From: Lachnospiraceae bacterium NK4A144
Lineage (GTDB): Bacteria > Bacillota > Clostridia > Lachnospirales > Lachnospiraceae
DNA length: 64,000 nucleotides
Assembly: GCA_000424365.1 (NCBI GenBank)
Contig: KE384176.1
Location: 30,444-94,443 of the forward strand
Reading direction: 5' to 3'
Within the stretch, counting starts at the first letter, position 1. Every line of letters starts with the position of its first letter. The position numbers and the translations under genes were made by a program. The notes beneath the pieces were generated by a model. The model ran no database searches. It worked only from the letters and a program-made list of their open reading frames with translations, and was not told the DNA's origin. Positions 25,543 to 34,927 of this stretch are shown here, in pieces.

Positions 25543-25580
25543 AAAGAAAGCTGGGGTTTTTATCGACCCCAGCTTTCTTT
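25543..25580. terminator. strong hairpin, likely terminator
   Basis: 15-bp perfect stem AAAGAAAGCTGGGGT / ACCCCAGCTTTCTTT with an 8-base loop. A T run (GCAAAAAAATG on plus) lies nearby on the minus-strand exit side; direction uncertain. Confidence 0.5.
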
Positions 25581-25625
25581 TACTCCTAAATATATTTCGA
25601 ATACAATAACGTTTTACCTTATATC

Positions 25626-25676
25626 TTATAAGTTAAAAAACTGCCGCAAAATTTGCGGCAGTTTTTTAACTTATAA
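25626..25676 (-). terminator. strong intrinsic terminator at the end of the T7SS-side operon
   Basis: 22-bp perfect inverted repeat, TTATAAGTTAAAAAACTGCC... with complementary arm 25655-25676, loop AAAATTT. The stop codon of the YunG-like gene lies in the arm. The A/T flanks of the stem give it a terminator on both strands. Confidence 0.8.
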
Positions 25677-26132
25677 AAGTCCTAGTTTTTCCTGCAGTTT
25701 CTTCTTCAAGAATTCATACCGCTGCCGCTTCTCTTCCTTTGCGAAATGCACTTCACGGAATTGTTCCGGGTTATTTGTATAATCAAGCACTTCATCTCCA
25801 AACTGCTCACTGGTCAGATCAAATGCGCAATCACCGATCACGTTGTAGCAATGGTAATTTCCACCGGCTCTTTCTATTCCGTAAACTTTTCCTCCAAAAA
25901 TATCCTGAACGAGAAACGCTGTTATCGAACACTGCCCAAGCGTTTTATTATCTACCGACCAGTTTTCTCTCATTCTCGGCGCACATGTTTCTGCACACCA
26001 TATTTCTGAAAGCATGTCATAAAGATCCCGTGGATCATTTATTCCCTTATATCCATCTGTCACCGGTGCTACATCCGCGGTCTTCCAACCCCAAAACTTG
26101 TAATCCATAAAGCTCATAACCTCGTTTTTCAC
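25671..26132 (-). CDS. YunG-like protein
   Basis: 153 aa. IWCAETCAPRMRENWSVDNK and LGQCSITAFLVQDIFGGKVY, then NYHCYNVIGDCAFDLTSEQF match the YunG family (Bacillus subtilis YunG), function unknown. It begins 5 bases after the stop of the 229-aa T7SS-locus gene and ends in a strong terminator, so it is the last gene of the secretion operon, perhaps by chance or as an effector-associated protein. Confidence 0.7.
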   Translation of the reverse strand: MKNEVMSFMDYKFWGWKTADVAPVTDGYKGINDPRDLYDMLSEIWCAETCAPRMRENWSVDNKTLGQCSITAFLVQDIFGGKVYGIERAGGNYHCYNVIGDCAFDLTSEQFGDEVLDYTNNPEQFREVHFAKEEKRQRYEFLKKKLQEKLGLL

Positions 26133-26137
26133 ATGTA

Positions 26138-26827
26138 CTATTTCTTAGTTTCTTTATCTTTCATTTTATCAGAAATAGTCTTTCCTGTGGCACTTCCTAC
26201 TATGCCTCCGGCAGCTGCTGCCATTCCGGACACTATTCCTACTCCCGCCATAGCCGCTGCCGATACACCTGCAGACGCTGCTTCTGTACCTGCACTTACA
26301 CCTACACCTGCAATATCAGCTGCCACATATGACGCAGCCTCCGGGATCGGTGTCTCTATATCAGGAACTGCTGTGCCTGCGGCTCCTCCGCTTACATATA
26401 TATTCGTGGTCTCCTGATATATATTCGTTCCACCGGAAGAATTGACCGTTGCGTGCGCCGTTGCTGTCGCCGTCGCTGTAGCTCCGGAAGCCGCACCTGC
26501 TGATGCAACTGCCACAGGTCTCTTATAGAAGTCCCTGTTGTGAGCCTTTACTCTATCAACCTTCTGTACAATTTTTTTCTCAGACGAAGTGTAGCTCTGG
26601 ACTACATCCACAAGAACCTGCCCTGCAAAATTTAGTACAGTCTTTTCCTCTTCCATCTGCTTTTTGAACTTGTTTAGATCCGCTCTTACAGACTGCAGTA
26701 ACTCATCATTTCCAAGCTTAGACACGATCTGATTTATCTGGTTTACGTAGTTATCCATATCCTTTGCGATGTTTTTCAGCTGTTCGCCCTGCTCGGAAAC
26801 TACCTTATACGATACTTTATATGCCAT
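26138..26827 (-). CDS. T7SS-locus protein with helical N-terminus and Ala/Gly-rich C-terminus
   Basis: 229 aa. The N-terminal ~95 residues are helical and WXG100-like in size but lack the WxG turn (KVVSEQGEQLKNIAKDMDNY... LNFAGQVLVDVVQSY). The second half is Ala/Gly/Thr-rich (ASGATATATATAHATVNSSG) with a hydrophobic glycine-rich stretch (MAGVGIVSGMAAAAGGIVGS), possibly membrane-active. Candidate secreted substrate or LXG-like small effector; no toxin domain or immunity protein is recognised. Confidence 0.6.
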   Translation of the reverse strand: MAYKVSYKVVSEQGEQLKNIAKDMDNYVNQINQIVSKLGNDELLQSVRADLNKFKKQMEEEKTVLNFAGQVLVDVVQSYTSSEKKIVQKVDRVKAHNRDFYKRPVAVASAGAASGATATATATAHATVNSSGGTNIYQETTNIYVSGGAAGTAVPDIETPIPEAASYVAADIAGVGVSAGTEAASAGVSAAAMAGVGIVSGMAAAAGGIVGSATGKTISDKMKDKETKK

Positions 26828-26911
26828 CTTCTCACCGCCTTACCTGCTCCTGACATTCGTATTCACGGGCAAACTGAGTAATCTCGTTTGCCCATGAACC
26901 GTTTCTCCCTC

Positions 26912-27238
26912 TCACTTAAACAGATTGGTGGGCAGCTTGGGAATATTTTTAACATCACTCTCTACGGCCTTTATGCTCTTCTCATATTTATCCGCAGAAT
27001 CATAGAGCGAGTTCACCATCTTTCCCATAACTTCCAGCGCTTCGCTGCATTCATCCATAAGTTTCTGAAAACTGCTCTGATACGTAGACGCAGCCTCGCC
27101 TGTCCAGATATTTTTTAATGAGTCTATCTGTCCTTTTGCTCCATAGCAGGATTCTCTTAAGCCAGTCTGTACTTTATCCAGTGACTCTGCAAGAGATCTG
27201 AGCTTTGCAGCATCAACATTGATATTTACTTCTGACAT
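26912..27238 (-). CDS. WXG100-family protein (WTG)
   Basis: 108 aa. Helix - turn - helix with LKNIWTGEAASTYQSSFQKL near residue 45 as the WxG hairpin. Such proteins form dimers exported by the EssC machinery or act as partners of larger substrates. GGAGGTCATT precedes the ATG. Last of five WXG100-size genes. Confidence 0.85.
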   Translation of the reverse strand: MSEVNINVDAAKLRSLAESLDKVQTGLRESCYGAKGQIDSLKNIWTGEAASTYQSSFQKLMDECSEALEVMGKMVNSLYDSADKYEKSIKAVESDVKNIPKLPTNLFK

Positions 27239-27255
27239 AATGACCTCCGATCTCC

Positions 27256-27564
27256 TCAGCCTCTTCTTCCCATCTTCTCTACAATATCCATGGCGCGGTT
27301 ATCCGCCTGACCATAGGTATTGCAGGATTCTCCCAGTGCCTGAGATGCCGACCGGATCGCAGCAGCCATCTTTCGGAAAGAATCATGATTTTTATCATAC
27401 TGTTTCAAATATGTCGCTGCTGCGTCACCTGACCAGACCCGCTTAACAGAGTTCATGGTTTCTTCCAGAGTCTTGATATTTTTCTGCATGGAAGCATAGA
27501 TATTGTCCAGTTCTGACTCCGCAGACCTCATCTTTTGGATATTTACCGTATTCTTTGCTGCCAT
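27256..27564 (-). CDS. WXG100-family protein (WSG)
   Basis: 102 aa. VKRVWSGDAAATYLKQYDKN near residue 45. Two long helices predicted. GAGGGG ahead of the ATG. It is more similar in layout to the WTG protein at 26912 than to the WKS one, so these may form a heterodimer. Confidence 0.85.
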   Translation of the reverse strand: MAAKNTVNIQKMRSAESELDNIYASMQKNIKTLEETMNSVKRVWSGDAAATYLKQYDKNHDSFRKMAAAIRSASQALGESCNTYGQADNRAMDIVEKMGRRG

Positions 27565-27578
27565 TGTTCCCCTCTTTT

Positions 27579-27875
27579 CTATGAGATGGATGAAGCCGAT
27601 GCCTTTGCTGCCTCATCTGCTTCCTTCATCTTCTTCGCTGCTTTCTTCAGATAATCAGAAACACCGCGCAGATACTTTGCTTTTGCATCGAGGTCACTTT
27701 CCGCTGTATTCAGGAATTTCAGAAATGCCTTTCCGGAATCTCCTGTCCACGCCGCGCTCAGATTATCACGAACCCCCGCAAGCTTTGATTTCGTTTTCCC
27801 GGAAAGATCGGACGCCATATTTTCCAAAGCCTGCGCCTGCTGTATCGTCTTTTGATAATCAAATTTAACCGCCAT
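27579..27875 (-). CDS. WXG100-family protein (WTG)
   Basis: 98 aa with start MAVKFDYQKTIQQAQ at 27875 (TGAGGT upstream; a longer start at 27905 would overlap the preceding gene). AAWTGDSGKAFLKFLNTAES near residue 48 is the WxG turn; the C-terminus is Lys/Ala-rich. Exported small helical protein of the T7SS. Confidence 0.85.
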   Translation of the reverse strand: MAVKFDYQKTIQQAQALENMASDLSGKTKSKLAGVRDNLSAAWTGDSGKAFLKFLNTAESDLDAKAKYLRGVSDYLKKAAKKMKEADEAAKASASSIS

Positions 27876-27885
27876 ATTCAGTACC

Positions 27886-28209
27886 TCACTTGAATGTAGA
27901 ATCAAACTTCAGAGATTTACCGGTATCCCGAACCTTGTTCTCTGCTTTATCATAGATTCCGGCGAGTTCTCTTAAGCCGCTCACATAGCCATTAAGCACC
28001 TTCACGATTTCTGCCGAACTTGCTTTTAACTGTGCAGCCGTATTTCTGATATCATCCGAACTGTCACCCTGCCATTCTCCTCTTGCGCTCTTTATTTCCT
28101 GCTGAAACTGTTCGAATATTTTTTCAAGATTCTTTATCAGCGGTTTTAAGGTTTCCGCTGTATTTGCAAGGAGCGCAGTATCAACCTTTGTTTCGCTTTC
28201 TGATGCCAT
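27886..28209 (-). CDS. WXG100-family protein (WQG)
   Basis: 107 aa. SARGEWQGDSSDDIRNTAAQ near residue 48. The spacing and length fit the family. GGAGAATAT precedes the ATG. Together with the flanking paralogs it gives a set of five non-identical small substrates or chaperones. Confidence 0.83.
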   Translation of the reverse strand: MASESETKVDTALLANTAETLKPLIKNLEKIFEQFQQEIKSARGEWQGDSSDDIRNTAAQLKASSAEIVKVLNGYVSGLRELAGIYDKAENKVRDTGKSLKFDSTFK

Positions 28210-28232
28210 ATATTCTCCTTTATCTGTCCGGG

Positions 28233-28535
28233 TTAGATCTTGAGCTTACCCACGAGTCCGCCTACTTCACTTTCCGAATTATCAAAATCCTGAGCGATCT
28301 CAAGCAGGATCTCCTGCACTTCGTTATACTGATCCACCATCTCATGCAGTGCATCCTGATCCGCCTGCCAGCTCTGCATAAATCTCGTCGCAGCTTCAGA
28401 CTTCCAGCTCTTGGAAAGGCTGTTCATGGCATCATTGATCTTTGATACATTTCCGGACAGATCTCCTGCCAGACTTCCGATCCTATGTGCTGTCTGCCTG
28501 AGTTTAGCGGCATCCACATTTGTCATATCTGCCAT
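28233..28535 (-). CDS. WXG100-like protein (WKS variant)
   Basis: 100 aa. LSKSWKSEAATRFMQSWQAD near residue 45: the Gly of WxG is Ser, so it is a variant of the turn. First of the five WXG100-size genes after EsaB; GAGGAGATACTT precedes the ATG. Likely the EsxA-like core partner; this is inferred from position. Confidence 0.8.
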   Translation of the reverse strand: MADMTNVDAAKLRQTAHRIGSLAGDLSGNVSKINDAMNSLSKSWKSEAATRFMQSWQADQDALHEMVDQYNEVQEILLEIAQDFDNSESEVGGLVGKLKI

Positions 28536-28563
28536 AAGTATCTCCTCTACGCCAAAGGCTCCT

Positions 28564-28818
28564 CTAGATCAGCATGATCTTTCCGCCACTTTTTACACCT
28601 ATGCTTCCGAGTATTTCATTGTCCTGCAGCAGTCCCTTCATATCTATGCTGCAAAAAAGAACTTTATCGGGATCCGGAAATACAGTCATATTTTCAACAT
28701 TGCTGATCTGTTTGATCATCTCCTTTTTTACCTTTCCGACTGTCATCACAGAATCAGCAGAAAACTCATATGTCTTTGCTATCCCCGGCACCCTTGTTTC
28801 CAAAAAAATCCTGCTCAT
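28564..28818 (-). CDS. EsaB/YukD ubiquitin-like T7SS component
   Basis: 84 aa. Beta-grasp pattern with the final GSIGVKSGGKIMLI strand typical of YukD. YukD/EsaB is a small cytoplasmic regulator or accessory of T7SSb. It lies 15 bases downstream of EssC, with AGGAGG ahead of its ATG. Confidence 0.82.
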   Translation of the reverse strand: MSRIFLETRVPGIAKTYEFSADSVMTVGKVKKEMIKQISNVENMTVFPDPDKVLFCSIDMKGLLQDNEILGSIGVKSGGKIMLI

Positions 28819-28833
28819 AGCTGTATTCCTCCT

Positions 28834-31800
28834 TTATACGAGTGGTGTGATCACCCTTACAGGAACTCCTGTGTCAGAAAGCGCATATCCAAATCCTGCG
28901 GGAAGCTGTCTGACTGCATCAGCAGATGACATCTCCCAGTGAAGTACGCTTTGCTGATCATACATTCCACCCATATTTACTCCGCTGTCCATTGACGTAA
29001 ACTGACGGGATACCTGATATCTTGCGAGATCCGATACATCATCTCCTGTCATCGCCGCAACAAACTGGATCTTATGATTCCTTCCCTTTTCCAGTGCTGT
29101 TTCAAAAAATGCGTTCATCCCGTAGTTTTCTGAGTAAACTGTTTCAATAAAGGATGCATAATCATTGATAAGGAACAGGATCCGCTTATGTCCCTTGAGC
29201 ATTTCCGCTGCCGACGTACCATTTTCTGCTGCTTCATGAACAAGCGCATTACGTTCTCCGAAGGCTCCTACTATCTGATCCTGCATAAGTCCAAACAGCC
29301 CTTCATCATCCGTCACGTAATTTCTGATCCCATTAGCATCCGCATACTCTTTCAACTCCTCATTTCTGCCGTCAAAAATGATGATCTCATTTCCTTTTTT
29401 CATACCTTCCAGTGCAAGTGCCTTTAACAGATTTGTTTTTCCTGTCTTTCCGATACCGATCACGCTGATACAGTATTCTTCATCCATATTCAGTGAAACG
29501 ATATTCTCACCATCGATCGTCTTTCCGATTGGGAATATGTTTTCAGGGTAATCTGCGGTTTCAGACATCAGATCTTTTATACTTAAGGAATCAAGCACCT
29601 GTCCTGGGCGCTTTGCTCCTTTTGTCTTTGGCGCTACATTTACGGATTGCAGATTCTTCTTTATGCTCTGCGCCTGTGATAAACCTTCTGTTTCCCGTAC
29701 AGGAAGCGCCACCTGGAATTCTACGCAGCCGGGAGCTTTTACAAGACCACGTCCCGGAGTTCTTCCCTCCGGCATGATCTCCGTATGATCACCGACAACA
29801 GCTTCATATTCAAATCTGTCAGGCATCTGAAGCGCGATTCCGGAGTTAAAGTTCTGCCTTATCCTGCTTCGGAGATCTCCTGATCCATTTGTAGTTACAA
29901 CTGTGAAAATTCCATAGCTTACACCTTCTCTTGTAAGAACAGAAAGATCATCATCAAATTTGTCATAGCTCTCATAGAACGCAGTAAAGTTATCGATCAC
30001 AAGCATCAGAGCCGGGCAGTCATTATTATGCTGCACGTATTCCTTAAAGGAACCTATGCCCATAGATGCGAACTTTTTCTTTCTGTCCGCAAGTTCTGAT
30101 GCAAAGAATTCAAATATGTCATTCAGCTTGTCATCTTCTCCGTCAAAGCACACACCGCCGATATGCGGCATCGAAGCAAATACCGCCATCGTTCTGGACG
30201 AGAAATCGAGGATGTAGATATTTACATCTGAAGGCGTATACTTCGTTACAGCTCCGTAGATTATAGTCTGCAAAAGCGTTGTCTTTCCTGATCCTGAAGT
30301 TCCGCATATCAGTAGATTTCCATCTGCGACAAAGTCCGCATATGCTGTATACTGGCTCTGGATCTCCGGGTCATCAGCAAGACCGATCGGCATACGGAGA
30401 GAATATCCCTCCGTCTTTTCTGTATGAAGTTCTTCGAGGTAGATCCTCTTTTCCAGTGCCGGAAGCCAGATCTGACGCACTGATGCTACATCATGCTCCT
30501 TTGCGATCTCCGCAGCATATTTTACTATCGCATCGAGCTGAGTCACTTTCTGGATATTGTCGGACTTCTTTTTCTTATTCTTCTTTTTAGGTACTCCGTT
30601 CTTACCGATGAGGTTGATAAGTTCTACCTTTGCATTCTTATCATCGCTAAAAGGTATATCTGGTTCATATGCCGCGCCTGACCATCCTGACTGGAATTCT
30701 TCAAAAATCTCATCACTTCCAACCTGAAAATATCCGCGACCGGTTCCGGTAATATAGGCTGCATCCGGTCTCTTGAGCATTTCATTGGAGTCAGACTTAT
30801 CAGCAACTCTGAGGCATAGACGGAATCTCGTATTGGACCAGATCTCATCATCTACAACACCGGACGGTTTCTGCGTCGCAAGGATCAGGTTTACACCAAG
30901 CGAACGTCCTACACGTGCCGCAGATACCAATGATCGAACGAATTCCGGCTGCTCCTTCTTAAGCTCTGCAAACTCATCTGCAATGATGAGAAGATGCGGC
31001 ATAGGCTCTGTCGCTACACCGGAACGGTAAAGCTCGATATACGCATCGATGTGCTTTACCTTAAAGTCATTAAATAGTTTCTGCCTGTGCTTTATCTCCG
31101 CATTGATAGAAAGAAGCGCTCTGTTTGTCGCATTTCCTCCGAGATTCGTGATCACACCTGACAGATGCGGGAGACCCTCAAAGCTCTGCGCCATTCCGCC
31201 GCCCTTATAGTCGATCAGGATAAACGCTACTTCATCCGGATGATAATTTATTGCGAGTGAAAGGATATAGCTCTGAAGTGTTTCTGATTTACCGGAACCT
31301 GTAGTACCTGCTACGAGACCGTGAGGACCGTGATATTTCTCATGGATATCCAGGAACAAAGGCTGATTTCCTGATTTATAACCGACCATTGCCCTCATGC
31401 TTTCATAAGTACGGTTTTCCAGCCAGCGGTGATAGATATCCAGATCCTCAACATTCGAGGTTTTATACATATCAAGGAACGTCAACAGATCCGGTATTCC
31501 TGCCGATACGCCCATTTCACGAAGCCGTACACCGGAAAGCGTTCTTGCAAACTTCTCTGCCTTCTTAAGTGAAAGCACGTCAAACTTGACATCTTCTCTT
31601 TCCGGAAACGCATTTACTGTGGACATAAAATTGTGCTTTTCCGAGCTGTCGGTTATTATCGCTGTACAGCCGCTTGGCAGCTTATCCGGAGAGTCTGCGA
31701 TCATTACAACAGATATTCCCATTTCATCTGTCGGATTCAGGAGATACTTAGCGATCGCTTCTTCCTCCAGCAGAGAATAGTCAGCGATGAGAAATACATA

Positions 31801-33426
31801 GTGTGGCAGGATTTTTTTATCATCTTCCTGTTTTGCTGCTTCCTTTCCAACTTTTTCTACCCGGTCACGTATCACACCGGAAAGGTAGTACATTACATCA
31901 CCGATACTGTTTTTGTCACAGCACATCATACGGATCTTTCCGTCAGGAGACCATACATGCGGCAGAAACCTCATATAATTCCACTGATCACGTTCTTTCT
32001 GTGGAAATACCACGCACATCCTGACATCTGTATACGGATGCGCGCTGGCGATCTGTACGCTGATAACTCTTGCCAGATTCAGTGCCTTTTCTCTATCCGG
32101 AGAGATGATACCGGCAAAGCGGTTTCTGTAAAGTGAAAGCGATACCGGAACATCGCGAAGTACCGACATTGCAGCCTTTATTTCTTCTGTCTTGCTGTTC
32201 AGCGGATCAAATTCCTGCATAGCCTGTTCTTTAGGAATCTCGATCACATTAAATGACGGTATGTCACCCTTACCCAGACGGACATCCAGGAAATCCTCGT
32301 GCACCCAGCTCTTTTCCCATAGTCTGGCAGTTCCGTTTATACCTATTTCTGCAGCTTCTTCTGCATTTGGATAGGTTCTGTCAAGGATACCGGCATTTTC
32401 CTCCATCTTTTCCCGGATCCTCTTCATCATTTTTACAGCATACTCTTCATAGGTGGTTACACGTTTTTTTTCTGCTTCCGCATAAACCTTGTCCTGATGA
32501 TTTGAATTTATGACTGCCCATACAGCGCCGATCCCGGCTGCTCCGACACTCATCACGAGTCCTGCCGCTCCAAATCCTGACCCCATGGACAATACTGCTC
32601 CAAGTGCCATAGGAATGATCATTGTAAACGACGGACCTATGGTCAGTATAAGAGGCTGCTTTTCCTGTTTCTGCTTCGGCGGGCATTTTTCCAGAGTAAA
32701 CACCTGCTTATCGATCAATTCCAGTTTTCTGGGTGTTCTTAGGAAATATTTTTCCTCCTCTGCCACAGCTGTTTCATCGCCTCCTGCAGAGGTGATGATG
32801 ATCTCTTTCAGGTCTTTTATCTTGCAATTGTTTTTAGGATTATTGACCGCAATGGAATTTCCAAGATAAACGATCTTTAATCCGATGATATAAACGATGT
32901 CACCAAACTCAAGCTCACGCTCTCCTTCGAGCATTTTTCCGTTTACAAAGGTTCCGTTCACACTTCCAAGATCTTTTATAACAGCGCGACCGGACGCGAT
33001 GCTGATCCCTGCGTGCTTTGCAGAAACAAATTTATTTGCATAGCAGATAGTATTTCCGGAGTCATTACCGATACTGATATTTGTCTGTGCTTCCGCTTTC
33101 AGCAGGTATTTCTTAAACTGCGTATTTCCTTCTGTAACTTCTTCTGCCGTTAACGAAAAGACCTGACCATCCGGAAGCTCACAGTTCAGAAACAGCCCTT
33201 CATGCAATTGAACTTTTTCCACTGCCTTTTCTTTCTGCAGCAGGACAAACTGTCCACCACCTGACAGAGTCCATACCCCATCCCAAACTTCAAAAGGCAG
33301 GACTATATCATCATCTCTTCCGCTTATATACGGTTTTATCTCCATCGGAACTTTTTTATTGTCCACACTCGGAAGATATAATTCGCAAAATCCGTTTTCA
33401 AAAACGGCAGTCAATAGATAACTCAT
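28834..33426 (-). CDS. EssC-type T7SS ATPase (FHA + FtsK/SpoIIIE domains)
   Basis: 1530 aa, the usual EssC length. N-terminal FHA module (VSAKHAGISIASGRAVIKDL, SVNGTFVNGK, near 135-160), two membrane segments around 262-305 (FTMIIPMALGAVLSMGSGFG...), then ATPase domains. Walker A sites: AGTTGSGKSE (~708), CGTSGSGKTT (~1045) and GIGKTGKTNL (~1325). It is the motor that recruits and drives WXG100 proteins across the membrane. Start with AGGAGGG upstream. Walker positions are approximate. Confidence 0.93.
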   Translation of the reverse strand: MSYLLTAVFENGFCELYLPSVDNKKVPMEIKPYISGRDDDIVLPFEVWDGVWTLSGGGQFVLLQKEKAVEKVQLHEGLFLNCELPDGQVFSLTAEEVTEGNTQFKKYLLKAEAQTNISIGNDSGNTICYANKFVSAKHAGISIASGRAVIKDLGSVNGTFVNGKMLEGERELEFGDIVYIIGLKIVYLGNSIAVNNPKNNCKIKDLKEIIITSAGGDETAVAEEEKYFLRTPRKLELIDKQVFTLEKCPPKQKQEKQPLILTIGPSFTMIIPMALGAVLSMGSGFGAAGLVMSVGAAGIGAVWAVINSNHQDKVYAEAEKKRVTTYEEYAVKMMKRIREKMEENAGILDRTYPNAEEAAEIGINGTARLWEKSWVHEDFLDVRLGKGDIPSFNVIEIPKEQAMQEFDPLNSKTEEIKAAMSVLRDVPVSLSLYRNRFAGIISPDREKALNLARVISVQIASAHPYTDVRMCVVFPQKERDQWNYMRFLPHVWSPDGKIRMMCCDKNSIGDVMYYLSGVIRDRVEKVGKEAAKQEDDKKILPHYVFLIADYSLLEEEAIAKYLLNPTDEMGISVVMIADSPDKLPSGCTAIITDSSEKHNFMSTVNAFPEREDVKFDVLSLKKAEKFARTLSGVRLREMGVSAGIPDLLTFLDMYKTSNVEDLDIYHRWLENRTYESMRAMVGYKSGNQPLFLDIHEKYHGPHGLVAGTTGSGKSETLQSYILSLAINYHPDEVAFILIDYKGGGMAQSFEGLPHLSGVITNLGGNATNRALLSINAEIKHRQKLFNDFKVKHIDAYIELYRSGVATEPMPHLLIIADEFAELKKEQPEFVRSLVSAARVGRSLGVNLILATQKPSGVVDDEIWSNTRFRLCLRVADKSDSNEMLKRPDAAYITGTGRGYFQVGSDEIFEEFQSGWSGAAYEPDIPFSDDKNAKVELINLIGKNGVPKKKNKKKKSDNIQKVTQLDAIVKYAAEIAKEHDVASVRQIWLPALEKRIYLEELHTEKTEGYSLRMPIGLADDPEIQSQYTAYADFVADGNLLICGTSGSGKTTLLQTIIYGAVTKYTPSDVNIYILDFSSRTMAVFASMPHIGGVCFDGEDDKLNDIFEFFASELADRKKKFASMGIGSFKEYVQHNNDCPALMLVIDNFTAFYESYDKFDDDLSVLTREGVSYGIFTVVTTNGSGDLRSRIRQNFNSGIALQMPDRFEYEAVVGDHTEIMPEGRTPGRGLVKAPGCVEFQVALPVRETEGLSQAQSIKKNLQSVNVAPKTKGAKRPGQVLDSLSIKDLMSETADYPENIFPIGKTIDGENIVSLNMDEEYCISVIGIGKTGKTNLLKALALEGMKKGNEIIIFDGRNEELKEYADANGIRNYVTDDEGLFGLMQDQIVGAFGERNALVHEAAENGTSAAEMLKGHKRILFLINDYASFIETVYSENYGMNAFFETALEKGRNHKIQFVAAMTGDDVSDLARYQVSRQFTSMDSGVNMGGMYDQQSVLHWEMSSADAVRQLPAGFGYALSDTGVPVRVITPLV

Positions 33427-33462
33427 ATATCAATCCCTCCTAAAGACAATTTCCTGATGTGT

Positions 33463-34911
33463 TTACATATCCTCCATACCATCCAGCATCTTGTCAAAAA
33501 TATTTTCATACACTTCTTTATTCCGATAAGGTGCCATCATATCAAATGTGAATAAGTAGAGTTTTCCGGTTATTGCATCTTCCCAGGCGCAGGTAAATTT
33601 CCTTTCCCAATATTCAATGCCATCATAAGACATCTTAAAATCTGCAGAATATGCACATGTAAAGTTGTCATATACTTTTTCTGCTTCCTTGCTCCGTTCG
33701 GTAAACTGGTCACCCAAAAATTCAAATTCATTTATCCTTGAAAGCATTGTTATCCCGCTCTCATTCTCTGCATCAGCGGCGATGCCCTCGATTATCTTTG
33801 CAGAATTGTTTCCAATAGCACTCATTGTTGAGTCAATTTCTGAGCCTGTCATCAAAATTACCGCTGCATTCTGATCCGACATGATCGTAGAATTGTCTGC
33901 TGAAGCATATGCCTTAAAGCGATCTTTTTGATATGGGATCTTCATATGATATGTCAGGAAATTGCATTCCCCATTAAGTTCCGATGATTCCGGAGGGATA
34001 CTTCCGGGGGTTCCAAGCTCAAACGAAGAATTATTGTAAGCAACAATATCTGTTGTCATCTCCAGATTTTCCTGAGATCCATCGCTTCCTGCACTGCACA
34101 CTGCCAGGATCTTATATTCCTCATTGGAATTTTTAGTGATCCATGCATCACAATCCGCTACCATAGAGTCGCCATATTTAAACTTGCAGCTGTACATATA
34201 TACTGATCCTGAATCAGCTGACGAGTTCTGCTCCGTGTATTCCACCTCTCCAAAGATCTGACTGATCGAGCTGTCTACGGTGAACGACAACATTTCATTC
34301 AGATCCTTTGCAGAATAGAAAAATATTCTTGCATCTGTAAGCATATTTCCTTCAGCATCACCAATGTTTCCCATGATAAAGTCAAGCTCAGGACGTCCCT
34401 TTTCCGGCACCAGATGCACTCTTACTCCGTTTTCCAGTTTTTCCTCCTGTACTTCCGTATATATTGCATCCGGATAGGTAAGCGGTATATCAAAGCCTGA
34501 TTCCATAGGTGTATATTCAGTATTAAATTCAATCTCATCCGTCATAGCTTGTGTTGAGGTTTTTCCGCCTATAACACTTCCTACGACAATAAACAGGACA
34601 ACAACCGCCGCAGCGATCCCGATAATAACCGGTAGCTTTGACTTTGGTTTTTCCCCTGCGCTCGAAGCGTCTGCCGGGTTTACTCTTTTATGTTCACCCT
34701 TTTTATTAATTTTCTGAGCTTCTTCCTCTGCCTTTTTCTTTCTCTGTTCTACTTCCAATTCCATCCTGCGGACTTCCGCTTCCGCAGCTTCACGTTTCGC
34801 CTTTTCTTCTTCTGCCCTTCTCTTTGCCTCTTCTTCTGCCTTTTTCTTTTTGTGCGCTGATACAAATAAAGCCTCGGCTTCCTCGTTGTTGTTTAGATTT
34901 TCGTCACCCAT
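33463..34911 (-). CDS. T7SS-locus membrane protein with cytoplasmic coiled coil
   Basis: 482 aa. Residues ~20-80 are a charged coiled coil (AEEEAKRRAEEEKAKREAAE), then a linker, one membrane span (LPVIIGIAAAVVVLFIVVGS, ~residue 108-128) and a ~350-residue extracellular region. It is not EssB/YukC: no pseudokinase part is visible. It sits where T7SSb membrane subunits usually lie, so it may be a lineage-specific channel or surface part. AGAGGGGG precedes the ATG at 34911. A substrate role is also possible. Confidence 0.7.
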   Translation of the reverse strand: MGDENLNNNEEAEALFVSAHKKKKAEEEAKRRAEEEKAKREAAEAEVRRMELEVEQRKKKAEEEAQKINKKGEHKRVNPADASSAGEKPKSKLPVIIGIAAAVVVLFIVVGSVIGGKTSTQAMTDEIEFNTEYTPMESGFDIPLTYPDAIYTEVQEEKLENGVRVHLVPEKGRPELDFIMGNIGDAEGNMLTDARIFFYSAKDLNEMLSFTVDSSISQIFGEVEYTEQNSSADSGSVYMYSCKFKYGDSMVADCDAWITKNSNEEYKILAVCSAGSDGSQENLEMTTDIVAYNNSSFELGTPGSIPPESSELNGECNFLTYHMKIPYQKDRFKAYASADNSTIMSDQNAAVILMTGSEIDSTMSAIGNNSAKIIEGIAADAENESGITMLSRINEFEFLGDQFTERSKEAEKVYDNFTCAYSADFKMSYDGIEYWERKFTCAWEDAITGKLYLFTFDMMAPYRNKEVYENIFDKMLDGMEDM

Positions 34912-34927
34912 ATTAGCCCCCTCTTCT

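Larger units (their letters stand above)
25305..25670. other. 366-bp non-coding region with structured repeat and two terminators
   Basis: No gene supported. It contains a ~150-bp multi-hairpin element (25329-25478), the second copy of the dispersed repeat (25489-25545) and two strong hairpins described separately. Confidence 0.55.

Noticed and set aside
33463..34911. EssB/YukC identity for the coiled-coil membrane protein
   Set aside because: No pseudokinase-like cytoplasmic domain; the cytoplasmic part is a short charged coiled coil.
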